Below the pieces are notes generated by a model. It saw nothing but the letters and a program-made list of their open reading frames with translations, searched no databases and was not told where the DNA came from. 64,000 bases of DNA, from assembly GCA_020632915.1 (NCBI GenBank), contig JACKEP010000011.1, forward strand, positions 1-64,000, read 5' to 3'. The stretch is from Alphaproteobacteria bacterium. GTDB taxonomy: Bacteria; Myxococcota_A; UBA796; GCA-2862545. Shown here one piece after another: positions 11,203 through 21,900 of this stretch. Both the position numbers and the translations under genes were made by a program. Position 1 is the first letter of the stretch. Every line of letters begins with the position of its first letter.

Positions 11203-11232
11203 CCGAGTCGGCCCCAGCGCACCCGCCCCCCG

Positions 11233-12225
11233 CTACCCCTCGCTCCGCACCATCACCGGCGTCCCGTCCACCGCCACCAGGTGCACCATCGCGTACATCA
11301 GCCGGTACCCGCCGCCGGCGTTCCCCACGCGCATCGCCTCGTCCAGCCCCTTCGACAGCGCGTGCGCCATCGCCGGGATGTCCTCGTCCTTGGGCATCAG
11401 CACCGCCCAGGCGCAGGTCGCGGTGTGCTGCTCCAGGCGGGTGGCGGCCTCGCGCGTGAGGCTCGCGGCCACCTCGCGGGCGAGCGTGGGCGGCAGCTTG
11501 AGGCGCATGTCGGTGTGGGGGATGGTCTCGACGAGGTGGGCGCCCTCGCGGCGCACGAGCGACAGGCCCTCGGCGCGGGCCAGGGCGCGGGTGACGTCGT
11601 CGGGGGACAGCCCCACCAGCTCGGCCAGCCAGGCCGGGTCGTGGCCGGGCAGGGCGCGGTAGGCCGGCCGGGACAGGGCGTTGAGCAGCGAGCCGATGAG
11701 CGGCATGTCCCGGTAGAGCGCGTGCATGCGGTCGCGCTCCAGCCACGCCTCCTCCACCGCCGGCAGCTGGGTCAGGTCCGAGACCACCGCGAGGAAGTCG
11801 ACCAGGGCGCGGTTGCACTCCTGGAGCACGCGCAGCAGGTCGGCGAGGCGGATGCGGGTCTCGCCGCGCGCCATCCGGCCCACCTGGTGACGGGACAGGC
11901 CGGTGCGCTCGGCCACGCCGGCCTGGGTGTAGGAGGCGGCGTAGGCCTCGACGATGCGGGCCGTGAACGCCGGATCGCGGGGCTCGGCGTCGCCGAGGGT
12001 GTCGGCGGCGAGGTTGGTGAGGCTGCAGACGGCACCGAGCACGTCGCGACCCTTGAGGTGGGCCAGCAGCAGCACGTCGTCGGCGGGCGGCGGTCGGCTG
12101 CCCTGGGTCCAGCGGTGCACGGTGGCGGCCGAGCGGCCGAGCCGGCGGGAGACGGCCCGCGCCGGCTGCGTGCCCTGGAGCTCGACGACCACCTGGGTGG
12201 CCAGTGCGTCGTAGTCGATGGCCAT
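11233..12225 (-). CDS. HTH transcriptional regulator, DUF4423-like
   Basis: A 330-residue protein from ATG 12225. It has two HTH-like units, one near residues 20-45 (ARAVSRRLGRSAATVHRW) and an XRE-like one near 105-135 (QAGVAERTGLSRHQVGRMAR). A further winged-helix region (LVGLSPDDVTRALARAEGL) and a C-terminal alpha/beta domain follow. This resembles the TIGR02147/DUF4423 regulators common in Myxococcota, but the match is by pattern only. It is divergent from a drug exporter and could regulate it. The effector is unknown. Confidence 0.7.
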   Translation of the reverse strand: MAIDYDALATQVVVELQGTQPARAVSRRLGRSAATVHRWTQGSRPPPADDVLLLAHLKGRDVLGAVCSLTNLAADTLGDAEPRDPAFTARIVEAYAASYTQAGVAERTGLSRHQVGRMARGETRIRLADLLRVLQECNRALVDFLAVVSDLTQLPAVEEAWLERDRMHALYRDMPLIGSLLNALSRPAYRALPGHDPAWLAELVGLSPDDVTRALARAEGLSLVRREGAHLVETIPHTDMRLKLPPTLAREVAASLTREAATRLEQHTATCAWAVLMPKDEDIPAMAHALSKGLDEAMRVGNAGGGYRLMYAMVHLVAVDGTPVMVRSEG

Positions 12226-12473
12226 GCGCGCTCGCGTCGTCGGGTTCGGGTAACTCACGCGGACGGGCGCCACCGGGAAGGGGTCGCCGGGCGTGAAACC
12301 GATGCCCGTGGCGCAGGTGGGTGGTGCGGTCGGGGCAGCGGCGCAGGGCCCTGTCACGAGCGGTCCCGTTGTACGCCCACCGTGTCCCCGATACACGCGC
12401 GGCGACCCACACCGGGTGACGTGCCCGGTCGCCCCGCGGACCGGCGCTCACGGCCTGTGCGGCGGAGGCACCC

Positions 12474-13682
12474 ATGACCGCTCCCGCCCCCTTGAACCGC
12501 ACCCGGCTGACGGTGGTGCTGGGCATGCTGTCCGCGCTCGGGCCGCTGTCGATCGACGCCTACCTGCCGGCGCTGCCCACCATCGACCAGCAGCTCGGCG
12601 GCGGCGCGCTCGACGTCGAGATGACGCTGTCGGCCTACTTCCTCGGCCTCGCGACCTCCCAGCTGGTGTGGGGGCCGGTGGCCGACCGCTTCGGGCGCAA
12701 GGGGCCGCTGCTCGTGGGCCTCGGCCTGCACCTGGCGGGCTCGCTGCTCGCGGCCGTGGCGCCGTCGATGGGGCTGCTGCTGGTGGCCCGCTTCGTCCAG
12801 GCCGTCGGCGGTGCCGCGGGCATCGTGCTGGTGCGCACCATCATCCGCGACCACTTCGACACCCGCGAGGCGGCGAAGGTGCTGTCGGAGATGATGCTGA
12901 TCATGGGGGCGGCGCCGATCCTCGCGCCGTCGATCGGCGGCGCCCTGCTGGGCCACGTGGGCTGGCGCGGCATCTTCGGCTTCCTCGGGCTGGCCGCGCT
13001 CGCGGCGATCGCATTGGTGGCGACGACGCTTCCGGCGGTCGGCGCGCCCGCGGCACCGGTCGCCCAGCGCCGTCGCGACGTGCTCCTCGGCGTGCTCCGC
13101 GACCCGGTCTTCGTCGCCTTCACGTTCGCGCTGGCGTTCGCGCAAGCGGGCATGTTCGCCTACATCGCCGGCTCGCCCGCGCTGTTCATCGACCACCTCG
13201 GCCTCGACCCGTCCGTGTTCGCGATCGTGTTCGGCGCCAACGCCTTCGCGCTCATCGCGTCGTCGCAGATCAACCGCGGCCTGCTCCGCCGGTTCAGCCC
13301 GCTGGCGATCGTGCGCGTGGCGTCGGTGGCCCTGGTGGCCGTGGCCACCGCGGCGCGCCTGACCACCGGGCTCGACGCCGGCACGTGGGCCATCGAGGCA
13401 TCGCTCGTGGGCTTCCTCGCGCTGATGGGGCTGACCTTCGCCAACACCGTGGCGCTGGCGCTGGACCGGCAGGGTCAGCGCGCCGGGCTGGCGTCGGGGC
13501 TGATGGGCGCGCTGCAGTACACCCTGGCCGCGCTGGGCTCGGCGGCGGTGGGCGCGCTGTCGGACGGCACGGGCAGCGCGATGGGCACCGTCATGCTGGC
13601 GTGTGCCCTCGGTGCCGCGGCGTCGGTGGCGCTGGGCAGCCGCGCGCTGGCCGCCCCCGACGCGGTGCCCGCGTCGACCTGA
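12474..13682 (+). CDS. Bcr/CflA-type multidrug efflux MFS transporter
   Basis: A 402-residue major facilitator with about twelve hydrophobic helices. The N-terminal signature SIDAYLPALPTI and the loop motif GPVADRFGRKGPLL place it in the Bcr/CflA drug:H+ antiporter group; LVRTIIRDHFD is the usual helix 4-5 sequence. It acts in the inner membrane exporting small molecules such as bicyclomycin-like or chloramphenicol-like compounds. The divergent HTH gene 248 bp away may control it. Confidence 0.92.
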   Translation: MTAPAPLNRTRLTVVLGMLSALGPLSIDAYLPALPTIDQQLGGGALDVEMTLSAYFLGLATSQLVWGPVADRFGRKGPLLVGLGLHLAGSLLAAVAPSMGLLLVARFVQAVGGAAGIVLVRTIIRDHFDTREAAKVLSEMMLIMGAAPILAPSIGGALLGHVGWRGIFGFLGLAALAAIALVATTLPAVGAPAAPVAQRRRDVLLGVLRDPVFVAFTFALAFAQAGMFAYIAGSPALFIDHLGLDPSVFAIVFGANAFALIASSQINRGLLRRFSPLAIVRVASVALVAVATAARLTTGLDAGTWAIEASLVGFLALMGLTFANTVALALDRQGQRAGLASGLMGALQYTLAALGSAAVGALSDGTGSAMGTVMLACALGAAASVALGSRALAAPDAVPAST

Positions 13683-13703
13683 CGGCTCGGCGTGGGGCGC
13701 CCG

Positions 13704-15365
13704 CTACCGGTCGGCGTAGAACACCACGTAGGACGACAGGTCGATGTTGCCGCCGGCCGGCTCGCCCGTGCCGAACGTGCCGCGGTAGCCGAGCGTGCTC
13801 TCGGCACCCGCGGTGACCTGGGACGTGATGTCGATGCGCTGGGGCTGGACCGCCAGGCCCGGGCACCAGTAGGCGCGGGTGGGCGCCCAGTTGCCCCACT
13901 GGCCGGGGATGGCCCCGTGCGCGGCCTGGTCGGCGCAGCCCAGCCCGGAGCCGATCGAGGCGCCGTCGTGCTGGATCGTGGCGAGGTCGGTGCCGTCGAC
14001 GCTGAACGTGTGGCGGTGGTCGCACCACTCGGCGCAGTTGTTGCCGTCGGCCTGGCCGTGGCCCGAGATGAGCGTGACGAGCTCGGCGTGGGTGGTGCCG
14101 GCCGGTGGCGTGAACGCGATCGGGTCGCGGGTGTTGTAGGACGCGTCGAAGTTGCCGCCGGTGAACGCCGGCACCAGCGCCACCGGGCGGGGGCCGCCCG
14201 TGTCGCTCAAGCGCAGGGAGGCCGCGACGTGCCACTCGGTGGCGCGCTCCCACCCGGGCCCGAGCTCGAGGAACACGTGCTGGCTGCCGCCCGCGGCCAG
14301 GATCGGCAGCATCGGGCTCGCGTCGAGGGCGTAGCGCTGACGCCCACGGCGCCAGTACGGCGTGATCCACCGGGCGAGCTCCCGCCGGTCGGTGCACGCC
14401 TCGCCGTCGGCACACCACCACACGGTGCCGATGCGGTCCCACTCCGAGCAGGCGAACGGGTTCTCGGCGGTGCAGTCGACGGTGAGATCGACCTCGAGGT
14501 GGTCGAAGCCGGCCATCGTGGCGGCGTCGGGCAGCGCCGCGTCGACGTGGAACAACCGGTCGGTGGAGACGGCGTCGACGAGCGGCACGACCGTGACGCC
14601 GGACGTGTCGTCCATGCGCACGTCGAGGTCGTGGCGGTAGTTGTAGAACTGGGGCAGGTAGGCGCCCATCGACAGCTCGTCGCGCGGCGAGCCCACGTAG
14701 GGGCTGAGCGTGCCGCCGGCGTCGAAGCGCTGGTCGCGGTCGATGCCGAACACCTCGGGCAGGGGCACGGGGGCCATGCCGCGGTCGCCCAGGTCGACGC
14801 GCGCGCTCGGGTCGGAGGACAGCTCCGCCATGTGGGCGATGAACGCTCCGACGCTGCCGTCGACGTTGGACGCCCGCTGCGTGACGAAGTGGAAGCGCTC
14901 CCGCCAGGCGGCCTTGGCGTCCTTGCCGCGGACGGCGTTGTTGAGCGAGTCCTTCATGTTGGCCACGAGGTCGTCGATCACCGCGTTGCGGGCGTCGCGA
15001 TCCTCCTCGTCGCTGAGGAAGACGTAGTGGACGTTCTCGGGGCCGTCCTCGAACAGGCCGTCCATCGCGGTGCCCATCAGGGTGTCGGACACCCCCGGGA
15101 AGTGCACGAAGAACACGAACGACGTGCAGCCCGTCCAGGCCTCGGACAGCGTGAGCGTGCCGTCGGTGGTGGGGGCGGTGAAGTCGCCCGCCACCTCGCC
15201 CAGGCGCGTGCCGGTGGCGCTGGCGTCGAACGCCACGGTGTCGAGGCCCTGCGCGGCGCAGACGTCGAGGGCGTCGCTGTCGCTGTCGACCGCGGCGTCG
15301 TCGGTGCCTGCGGTGCAAGCGGCCAGGCTGGCGAGGAGCAGCAGGGACGGCGAACGACAGGACAC
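13704..15365 (-). CDS. PNGase F-like peptide-N-glycosidase lipoprotein with an extra N-terminal domain
   Basis: A 553-residue protein from GTG 15365 (GGAGGT upstream) with a lipobox LAAC and Asp/Ser spacer. Residues about 50-190 form an additional alpha/beta domain resembling a thioredoxin-like fold (GEVAGDFTAPTTDG). From about 260 the two PNGase F jelly-rolls follow: CSEWDRIGTVWWC, ELARWITPYW, then GHGQADGNNCAEWCDHRHTF and the aromatic/Cys-rich end GNWAPTRAYWCPG. PNGase F cleaves N-glycans from Asn of glycoproteins. The catalytic Asp equivalent is probably in SEWDR. It likely acts on the outer surface on host or prey glycoproteins. Confidence 0.85.
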   Translation of the reverse strand: MSCRSPSLLLLASLAACTAGTDDAAVDSDSDALDVCAAQGLDTVAFDASATGTRLGEVAGDFTAPTTDGTLTLSEAWTGCTSFVFFVHFPGVSDTLMGTAMDGLFEDGPENVHYVFLSDEEDRDARNAVIDDLVANMKDSLNNAVRGKDAKAAWRERFHFVTQRASNVDGSVGAFIAHMAELSSDPSARVDLGDRGMAPVPLPEVFGIDRDQRFDAGGTLSPYVGSPRDELSMGAYLPQFYNYRHDLDVRMDDTSGVTVVPLVDAVSTDRLFHVDAALPDAATMAGFDHLEVDLTVDCTAENPFACSEWDRIGTVWWCADGEACTDRRELARWITPYWRRGRQRYALDASPMLPILAAGGSQHVFLELGPGWERATEWHVAASLRLSDTGGPRPVALVPAFTGGNFDASYNTRDPIAFTPPAGTTHAELVTLISGHGQADGNNCAEWCDHRHTFSVDGTDLATIQHDGASIGSGLGCADQAAHGAIPGQWGNWAPTRAYWCPGLAVQPQRIDITSQVTAGAESTLGYRGTFGTGEPAGGNIDLSSYVVFYADR

Positions 15366-15554
15366 GCGACCTCCACGGGCACCCGGCGGGCACGCCGGAG
15401 CGCGGGTCGCCAGGAAGGTCGCCCTCTAACCCGGACGCCGGACCGGTGCGTTCCGCGCTGCGCACCGGGCCGCGGTCGGCGCCGGTAACCGTTCGGCGGT
15501 GCGCGACCTATCCCATGTCACAACGCCCTTGAACCTCGAACCCGGAGTGGAGCC

Positions 15555-16886
15555 ATGTCCCGCGCCTCCCACCGCACGCGCGCCGTCGCCGTGCTCGTCC
15601 CCGCCCTCGCCCTGCTCGGCGTCTGCGGGATCGCGCACGCCGACGACGTCGTCGTCCACGTCACCCCCCACGCCAGCCCGGTCGTGGTGCAGCCGTCCGG
15701 AGGCACGGTCGACTACCGTGTCGACGTCCACAACCGGAGCACCACCGCCGAGACCTTCCAGTTCTGGACCTTCGCGCAGCGACCGAGCGGCGCCATCGCC
15801 GGGCCCCTGATCGGGCCCCAGGTCGTCACGCTGCCGGCGGGATGGCGCGCCGCCGTCGACCTTTCGACCCGCATCCCCGCTGGTCTGCCCGACGGGCACT
15901 ACACCTACGGGGTGGCCGTGGGGTCGAGCCCGACCGACGTGTGGTCCGAGGACGACTTCGGCATCGACAAGCTCGCGCAGGCCGAGCCCTGGTTCGCGCA
16001 GCCCACCGACACCACGTCCGTGCTCACCGCGGTCGACTTCGTCGACACCCGACACGGCTGGGCTGCCGGCAGCCGCGACACCATCCTGCGGACCGACGAC
16101 GGCGGCGACAACTGGTACGACACGGGCGCGCCGCCGTCGATCAACGTGGCGGACCTGGCCTTCGTCGACACCCGACAGGGGTGGGCCGTCGGCGGCCTCG
16201 GCGACATCCTGCACACCGCGGACGGCGGTCGCACCTGGGCCTACCAGGACGCGGCCACCAGCGCCGACCTGTCGGGCGTGGCCTTCGTCGACGACCAGCA
16301 CGGCTGGGCCGTCGGCGGTCGGCCTGCGAGCTTCTCGCCGCCCACGCGGGTGATCGTGCACACCGACGACGGCGGGCAGACCTGGGTGCCGCAGCTGTCC
16401 GAGAACAACATGTCGCCGCTCGCTGCGGTGGACTTCGTCGACGTGCAGCACGGCTGGGCCGTCGGATCGCTGGGCACGCTGCTGCGGACGACGGACGGCG
16501 GCGCCACCTGGTCGCCCGCCACCACCGGCACCCAGCTCCAGCTGTCGGACCTGGACTTCCTCGATCCGCTGCACGGCTGGGCGGTCGGGCGCGACGGCCT
16601 CGTGCTGGTGACCGACGACGGGGGCGTGTCGTGGTCGTCCCAGGTCTCGGGCACCACCGCCGGGCTGGTCGACGTGCACTTCGTCGACCTGCAGCACGGC
16701 TGGGCGGTCGGTGGCGACACCGGCGGCAGCGTGGTGCTGGCCACCGACGACGGGGGCACGACGTGGTCGATGCAGGCGGCGAGCGGCTACCCGCTGCTGG
16801 CCGGGGTCGACGCCGTCGACCTCGACCACGCCTGGGCCGTCGGCAACCTCGGCACCATCCTCGCCACCCGCACTGGCGGGTGGTGA
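15555..16886 (+). CDS. Exported BNR/YCF48-type beta-propeller protein
   Basis: A 443-residue protein with a classical signal peptide ending in GIAHADD. Residues about 35-140 form an Ig-like beta domain. After it come about seven repeats of the pattern VDFVDxxHGWAVG...ILRTDDGGxTW, the BNR/YCF48 propeller motif also seen in Hcf136 homologues. Here it is secreted, so a role in photosystem assembly is excluded; adhesion or carbohydrate binding is plausible. It ends in a stop-spanning hairpin shared with the convergent gene. Confidence 0.85.
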   Translation: MSRASHRTRAVAVLVPALALLGVCGIAHADDVVVHVTPHASPVVVQPSGGTVDYRVDVHNRSTTAETFQFWTFAQRPSGAIAGPLIGPQVVTLPAGWRAAVDLSTRIPAGLPDGHYTYGVAVGSSPTDVWSEDDFGIDKLAQAEPWFAQPTDTTSVLTAVDFVDTRHGWAAGSRDTILRTDDGGDNWYDTGAPPSINVADLAFVDTRQGWAVGGLGDILHTADGGRTWAYQDAATSADLSGVAFVDDQHGWAVGGRPASFSPPTRVIVHTDDGGQTWVPQLSENNMSPLAAVDFVDVQHGWAVGSLGTLLRTTDGGATWSPATTGTQLQLSDLDFLDPLHGWAVGRDGLVLVTDDGGVSWSSQVSGTTAGLVDVHFVDLQHGWAVGGDTGGSVVLATDDGGTTWSMQAASGYPLLAGVDAVDLDHAWAVGNLGTILATRTGGW

Positions 16887-16904
16887 GGGGGCGCCCCGTC
16901 ACCA
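16881..16904. terminator. Bidirectional terminator containing both stop codons
   Basis: TGGTGA at 16881-16886 pairs with TCACCA at 16899-16904. Inside is the perfect 10-base palindrome GGGGCGCCCC, interrupted by one G-G mismatch on the flanks. The stops of both convergent genes (TGA 16884-16886 and the complementary TCA 16899-16901) are in the stem. Confidence 0.65.
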
Positions 16905-17570
16905 GTGGGCGATGAGGCCCCGCGGGCCGACGGACGCGTCCGGGGCCGAGCCGTCGAACTTGCGACCGCAGAACACGTAGGTGGTGGCGACGTCGACGTC
17001 GGTCGCGAACCCCACGACGCTGACGCTGTCGGCGTTGTACGACTGGGTGACCGTGCCCGGTCGCCACATGGCGAAGCCGACCGCCGTCCCCGCGCAGCTC
17101 TCGGCGCGGAGCGTGAACTCGTACCGTCCGGTGGTGCTGCCCGGCTTCTCGATCGTGGTCTGGGCGGTGAACGTCACGCCGTGCACGGCGGGGCCGACGG
17201 TGACCGAGGCGAGCTCGACGGCGCTGGTGTCGGCGAGGGTGACCACGTCGCTGTAGTCGGGGAGCACGTCGCCCGCGACGCCGCCGAGCGCCGGGTCGTC
17301 GGCGAGCACCACCGTGGCGGGCAGCGCCGACACCGGCACGGTGCCGAGGATGGTGGCGTAGTCCAGGTTCTGCAGCGCGTCGTCGAGCGCGGTGGTGATG
17401 GCGGCCTCCACCTCGGTGGCCGTCACGCCCGGTGCGGGCAGCTCGTCGTCGAGCACGACGGCGTCGGGCAGGCGCTCGACGGCGAGCGTGCCCTCGGTGA
17501 GCAGGCTTGCGTCGACGGTGGAGCCGCCACAGGCGGCGAGGAAGACCAGGACGGGAAGCAGGGTGCGCAT
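16899..17570 (-). CDS. Hypothetical lipoprotein
   Basis: A 223-residue protein from ATG 17570 behind GGAGG. The signal ends in VFLAAC. The mature part has an acidic N-terminal region with two short amphipathic helices and a C-terminal beta-rich domain (TTIEKPGSTTGRYEFTLRAE) with two cysteines (ESCAG and FCGRK), possibly disulfide-bonded. I recognise no family. Confidence 0.75.
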   Translation of the reverse strand: MRTLLPVLVFLAACGGSTVDASLLTEGTLAVERLPDAVVLDDELPAPGVTATEVEAAITTALDDALQNLDYATILGTVPVSALPATVVLADDPALGGVAGDVLPDYSDVVTLADTSAVELASVTVGPAVHGVTFTAQTTIEKPGSTTGRYEFTLRAESCAGTAVGFAMWRPGTVTQSYNADSVSVVGFATDVDVATTYVFCGRKFDGSAPDASVGPRGLIAHW

Positions 17571-17634
17571 GGAGACCTCCGTGGGGACCGGGCACGCCGC
17601 AGCGAGCGTGCCAGTCGCGTGAGGTCGACGGCGG

Positions 17635-18792
17635 TCACCGGGTCTGCCAGTCCACGCCCTCCAACGCGACGAGATCGTCTTCGAACGCCGCGTTCTGACC
17701 GAGCGTCGCACCGATCCAGGCCACCACCAGCCGGTTGGCCTTGGCCCGCACGTCCAGCGGGTCGACGAAGCCCGCGTCGGCGCCGTCGCAGTCGGGCGCG
17801 AACAGCGAGGCCACCGACAGGTCGCACATGTTGGTGTAGCCGTAGTGACCGGCACCCTCGAAGGTGGCCATGGCCGTCGGGGCGGCGAGCGCGTCGAACA
17901 CCGGCACGGTCTCGTCCTCGTAGTCGAGGACCGTGTCGAGGGTGGCCCCCAACACGAGGGGCTCGGGCAGCGCCGCGAGCGTGCCGTCCTCGAAGCCGTA
18001 CAAGCCGCCCGGTGACTGCAGGATCGTGGCCACGACGCGATCGTCGGGGGTGGCGTACGTGTCGACGTCGGCGGCGTCGTAGGTGAGCGGGCCGATGAGC
18101 CGGCAGGCCTTCGGCGGGTCGTCGGCGCCGCACGCGGCCTCGTAGCCGGGGCCCGACATCCGACCGCCGGCGACGGCCATCGCGGTGAGCGCGCCGAGGC
18201 TGTGGCCGATGACGGCGTAGTGGTCGGGATCCGCGGGCACGAGGCCGTCGATGGCGCCGTCGATCACGGCGTCGACGGCGGCGCGCACGGTGAACGGCCG
18301 CCGCACGAGCGCAGGGCCGAGGTTGCCGAAGCTCGACAGGTACTCGAGCGTGGTGGTGCCGGGGTGCTCCGGGGCGACGACGATGAAGCCGAACGACGCG
18401 AGGCGCTCGCACATCGTGTAGTTCTGCTGCCGCACACCGCCGAGGCCGTGGCTGAACGCGACCAGCTGTCGCGGGGCGGTCGGGTCGGGCAGCGCGTCGC
18501 GCCACGCCTCCGCGGGGAAGTCGACACCGAGGAACGTGTACGCACCCTTCGGTCCCCCGGTGCTGGCCACCGCCGGGTACCACACCTCCACGGGCACGTC
18601 GGCGTAGCCGGCCACGTCCGGCAGCGTGATCGTGCGCAGGCCCACGGGGTAGGGCCCGGGCGCTCCCGGGTCGGCGTAGGCGACCGGGGTGGTGTCGGTG
18701 TCGGTGTCGACCGGATCGGCGTCGTCGGCGGACGTGCACGCCGTCACACCGATCAGCCCGAGGACGGCCAGCGCGCGGGTGGGGTGGGTCAC
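17635..18792 (-). CDS. Lipoprotein alpha/beta hydrolase (PAF-acetylhydrolase/dienelactone-hydrolase-like)
   Basis: A 385-residue protein from GTG 18792 (GGAGG upstream). The lipobox VTAC is followed by the spacer DADPVDTDTDTT. The hydrolase shows the oxyanion strand FSHGLGG, the nucleophile elbow GHSLG, and a late GHYGYT with the likely catalytic His. The overall order and cysteines resemble PAF-acetylhydrolase-like serine esterases. It should cleave ester bonds of lipids or small esters outside the cytoplasm. It is 64 bp upstream, on the same strand, of the previous lipoprotein gene. Confidence 0.85.
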   Translation of the reverse strand: MTHPTRALAVLGLIGVTACTSADDADPVDTDTDTTPVAYADPGAPGPYPVGLRTITLPDVAGYADVPVEVWYPAVASTGGPKGAYTFLGVDFPAEAWRDALPDPTAPRQLVAFSHGLGGVRQQNYTMCERLASFGFIVVAPEHPGTTTLEYLSSFGNLGPALVRRPFTVRAAVDAVIDGAIDGLVPADPDHYAVIGHSLGALTAMAVAGGRMSGPGYEAACGADDPPKACRLIGPLTYDAADVDTYATPDDRVVATILQSPGGLYGFEDGTLAALPEPLVLGATLDTVLDYEDETVPVFDALAAPTAMATFEGAGHYGYTNMCDLSVASLFAPDCDGADAGFVDPLDVRAKANRLVVAWIGATLGQNAAFEDDLVALEGVDWQTR

Positions 18793-18920
18793 GAGAGCCT
18801 CCGGGCAGGGCTGGGGGGGCCGTAACCGCTCGCCGTCCGGCGGTGGGGACGCGGGCGTGGGGACAACGTCACGGGCGGACGCGCGGGGTGCGGGTGATAG
18901 CCCTCGGCCCTGGAGGTCCC

Positions 18921-21900
18921 ATGGCCCACGTCCGCTCCTGCCTGGTCGCGCTGCTCGTCCTCGGGTGCACCGGGACGGAGGAGACTCCGGTCGACGAGGG
19001 CCCGGCCACGCTGCAGGTGACCGCGACGGTGGCGCCGATGGACGCGTGGGCCACCGACGGGACGCGCACGGTGGTGAGCCGGGGCGAGACCCTGGTCGAG
19101 CTGCCTGACACCACGCTGGACCGCGACGGCCTGCCCGACGGCGCCACGCCGTTCCTCGCGGTGCACGGGGACGACACCTGGGCGTGGGTCCAGGGGACAG
19201 GGCTGTTTCGACGGGGATCGTCGGGTGCGTGGACCCGCGCGGACGTCGGCCTGTCGAGCGCCATCCTCGGACTGCTCAACCCCGACGCGCGGCCGGTGCC
19301 CGAGGCCCTGGCGGTCGCCGACGACGGCACCGTCTGGCTCGCGTGTGCCGGTGGGCTGTTCCGGGGGGACGGCAGCACGTGGACGCAGGCACCCACGGCC
19401 ACCAGCGGCGGCACCAACATCCTGTTCACCGACGTCGCCGTCGACGGCCTCCACCTCGCGGCGAGCGCGATCCTGCCCGAGAGCATCATCCCCAGCGCCT
19501 ACGCCGGGCTGCTCAAGGGCGTGGTGTTCGTCTCCGACGACGGGGGCGCGAGCTGGCGCGAGATCGGCGCCGACCTGCCCAGCCGGTTCGTGTCCGCCGT
19601 GGCGGTCGACGGGACCACCGTGCACGTCGGCACCCTGGACCGGGGCGTGTGGACGTGGTCGGGGGGCACGTGGACGGCGGTCGACGGCAGCCCGTCCGAC
19701 GTCGTGAGCCTCGATCGCGTCGACGGCGCCCTGGTGGTCGGCTCGGCCAGCCGCGGCGCGTGGCAGCAGGTCGACGGCGCGTGGCACGCCGTGGGCGAGG
19801 GCCCGGTCCGCGGCGGACACGGCGGCCACCTCGCGCTGGTGGACGGCACGCTGGTCGACCTCGTGGCGGGGGGCAGCGTCGTGCCTGCGCCCGCGTCCGC
19901 AGGGGGGCAGGTCCACCTCGCCCTGTCGTTCCACGGCAACTACTACCACTCCTACCGGGGCGACACGGCCGACGAGGACGGCTTCGGCAAGGACATCCGC
20001 GTCATCACCACCAGCCTGGACTGGCTCGACGCCCACCCCGACGTCCACGCCGAGTGGGACATCGACAACGCGTTCAGCACCGACGACTGGATGCCCGCCT
20101 ACAGCCCCGGGATCCTCGCGCGCATCCGGGCCCGCGTGGCCGACGGCCGCGACGACGTCCGCCTGATGTCGTGGAACAACGGCGCGATGGCCTCGATGAC
20201 CCGCGCCGAGTTCGACGCCGCCATCGGGCGCGCCAAGACCAGCAACGCGGCGGCGTTCGGTGCGTGGGTGCCCGGGGTCCAGCCGCAGGAGAACATGTTC
20301 AGCCCGGCGCACCTGGGCTGGTACCGCGACCTCGGCATCGACTGGATCACGCTGTTCTACTCGGCCAACGGCTTCACCTCGAACCGGCTCGACGTGACCC
20401 TGTCCGGTGCCGACGCCACCAACCCGGTCACGCTCGAGGCGCCCGACGGCAGCGCGTCGATGACGTGGGTGCCGGTCTACCACCACGCCGACGTGCTCGA
20501 GCACGGGGGCCTCCGCGGCTGGGCCCAGCAGCTGCACGATGCCTACGCCGAAGACACGCTGCTCGTGGTCCACTTCGACGCCGACGGCGAGAGCTGGGAG
20601 AACTTCGGTGCCGAACTCGACGCCGTCGAAGGCCTGCCGTTCCTGCACTACGTCAACATCCAGGACTACCTCGACGACCACGCACCGGTGACGACGGTCA
20701 CGGCGCGCGGCGACCAGGCCGACGGCACGGGCGACGGCTTCCAGAGCTGGGCGGAGAAGGACTGGAACCACCGGCTGTTCACGGAGGTGATCGCCGCGCG
20801 ACGGGCCGAGGACCTCGCGCGCTTCCTGGGTGTGGACGACGCCCACCCGTCGGCTGAGGCGGCCCTGACCGAGCGCCTGCTGGCCCTGTCGACCACGAAC
20901 TACGGCCTCGCGATGCCCGTGCTGCACCCGGATCGGGTGGCGAGCGGCGCCGCCCAGGCGCAGGCGGCCCGCGACGCTGCCGACGCCATGCTGGCCGACG
21001 CGCTCGGCGATCCCCCCGCGGTCGACGTGCTGCGGGTCGTCCAGCCTCGAGACGCATCGGGTCCGGCGCGCCTGGAGGCCTCGTTGCTGGTGGATGCCTT
21101 CGACGCCGAGCGCGGGCGGATCGTGGTCACCGATCCGGACGGTGTCGATCACGACGCGGAGGTGCTCGACGTGGTGGACGGCGCACCGTCGCGCGTGCGG
21201 GTGGCGTGGGTGGCGCAGGTCGCCGGTCGGTCGGACACGACGTGGCACTGGCGGTGGGACACGGACGACGTCGCGGGCGCTGCGACGGTGCCGGTGCCGG
21301 CGCTCGACGCGTTGCAGGCACCCTTCCTGGACTGTGACGGCGAGCGGACCACGCTGGCGCCGGCGGGTACGCCCGTCGACGCGCCCGGCGCGGTCAGCCA
21401 TGGCCTGGTCCGGACGTGGGAGGGCACGGTGTGCGGCGGTCTCACCACCGTGACGCACACGCTGCGCCGGTGGGACGGCCTGCCGGGCGTGGAGGTGGAC
21501 GTCGTCGCGGACGTCGCGGACGTCGGCCTGGACGGCGGCCTGCAGAGCGTGGTGCTGTCGCCGCTGCTGTGCCCCGTCGAGGCGAGCGCCGTGGCGTGGC
21601 CGACGATGGCGGGCGAGGTGCAGACCCGTCCGATGCGGGCGCCCGTGGCGTCGTGGAACGGCCAGGCCGCCGACGGCTGGGCGGCCGTGACCTGCGACGG
21701 CGTCGCGCTGTCGGTGGCTCACGACACCTCGGTGCGGACGTCGATGGCGTTCCTGCCGCTGCAGACCCAGGGCGGTCACACGCTGCTCGCGCCCCTGGGC
21801 ACCCTGTGGGGCCCCGGACCCTGGCACGACGGGCGGCGCACGGGCGGGCAGGGGATGGGTGACCTCGTGGTGCCCGTGGTTGGCAGCCAGTTCGCGCCGG

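Noticed and set aside
15555..16886. Photosystem II assembly factor
   Set aside because: The YCF48/BNR repeats are a shared propeller motif; there are no photosynthesis genes and the protein is exported.
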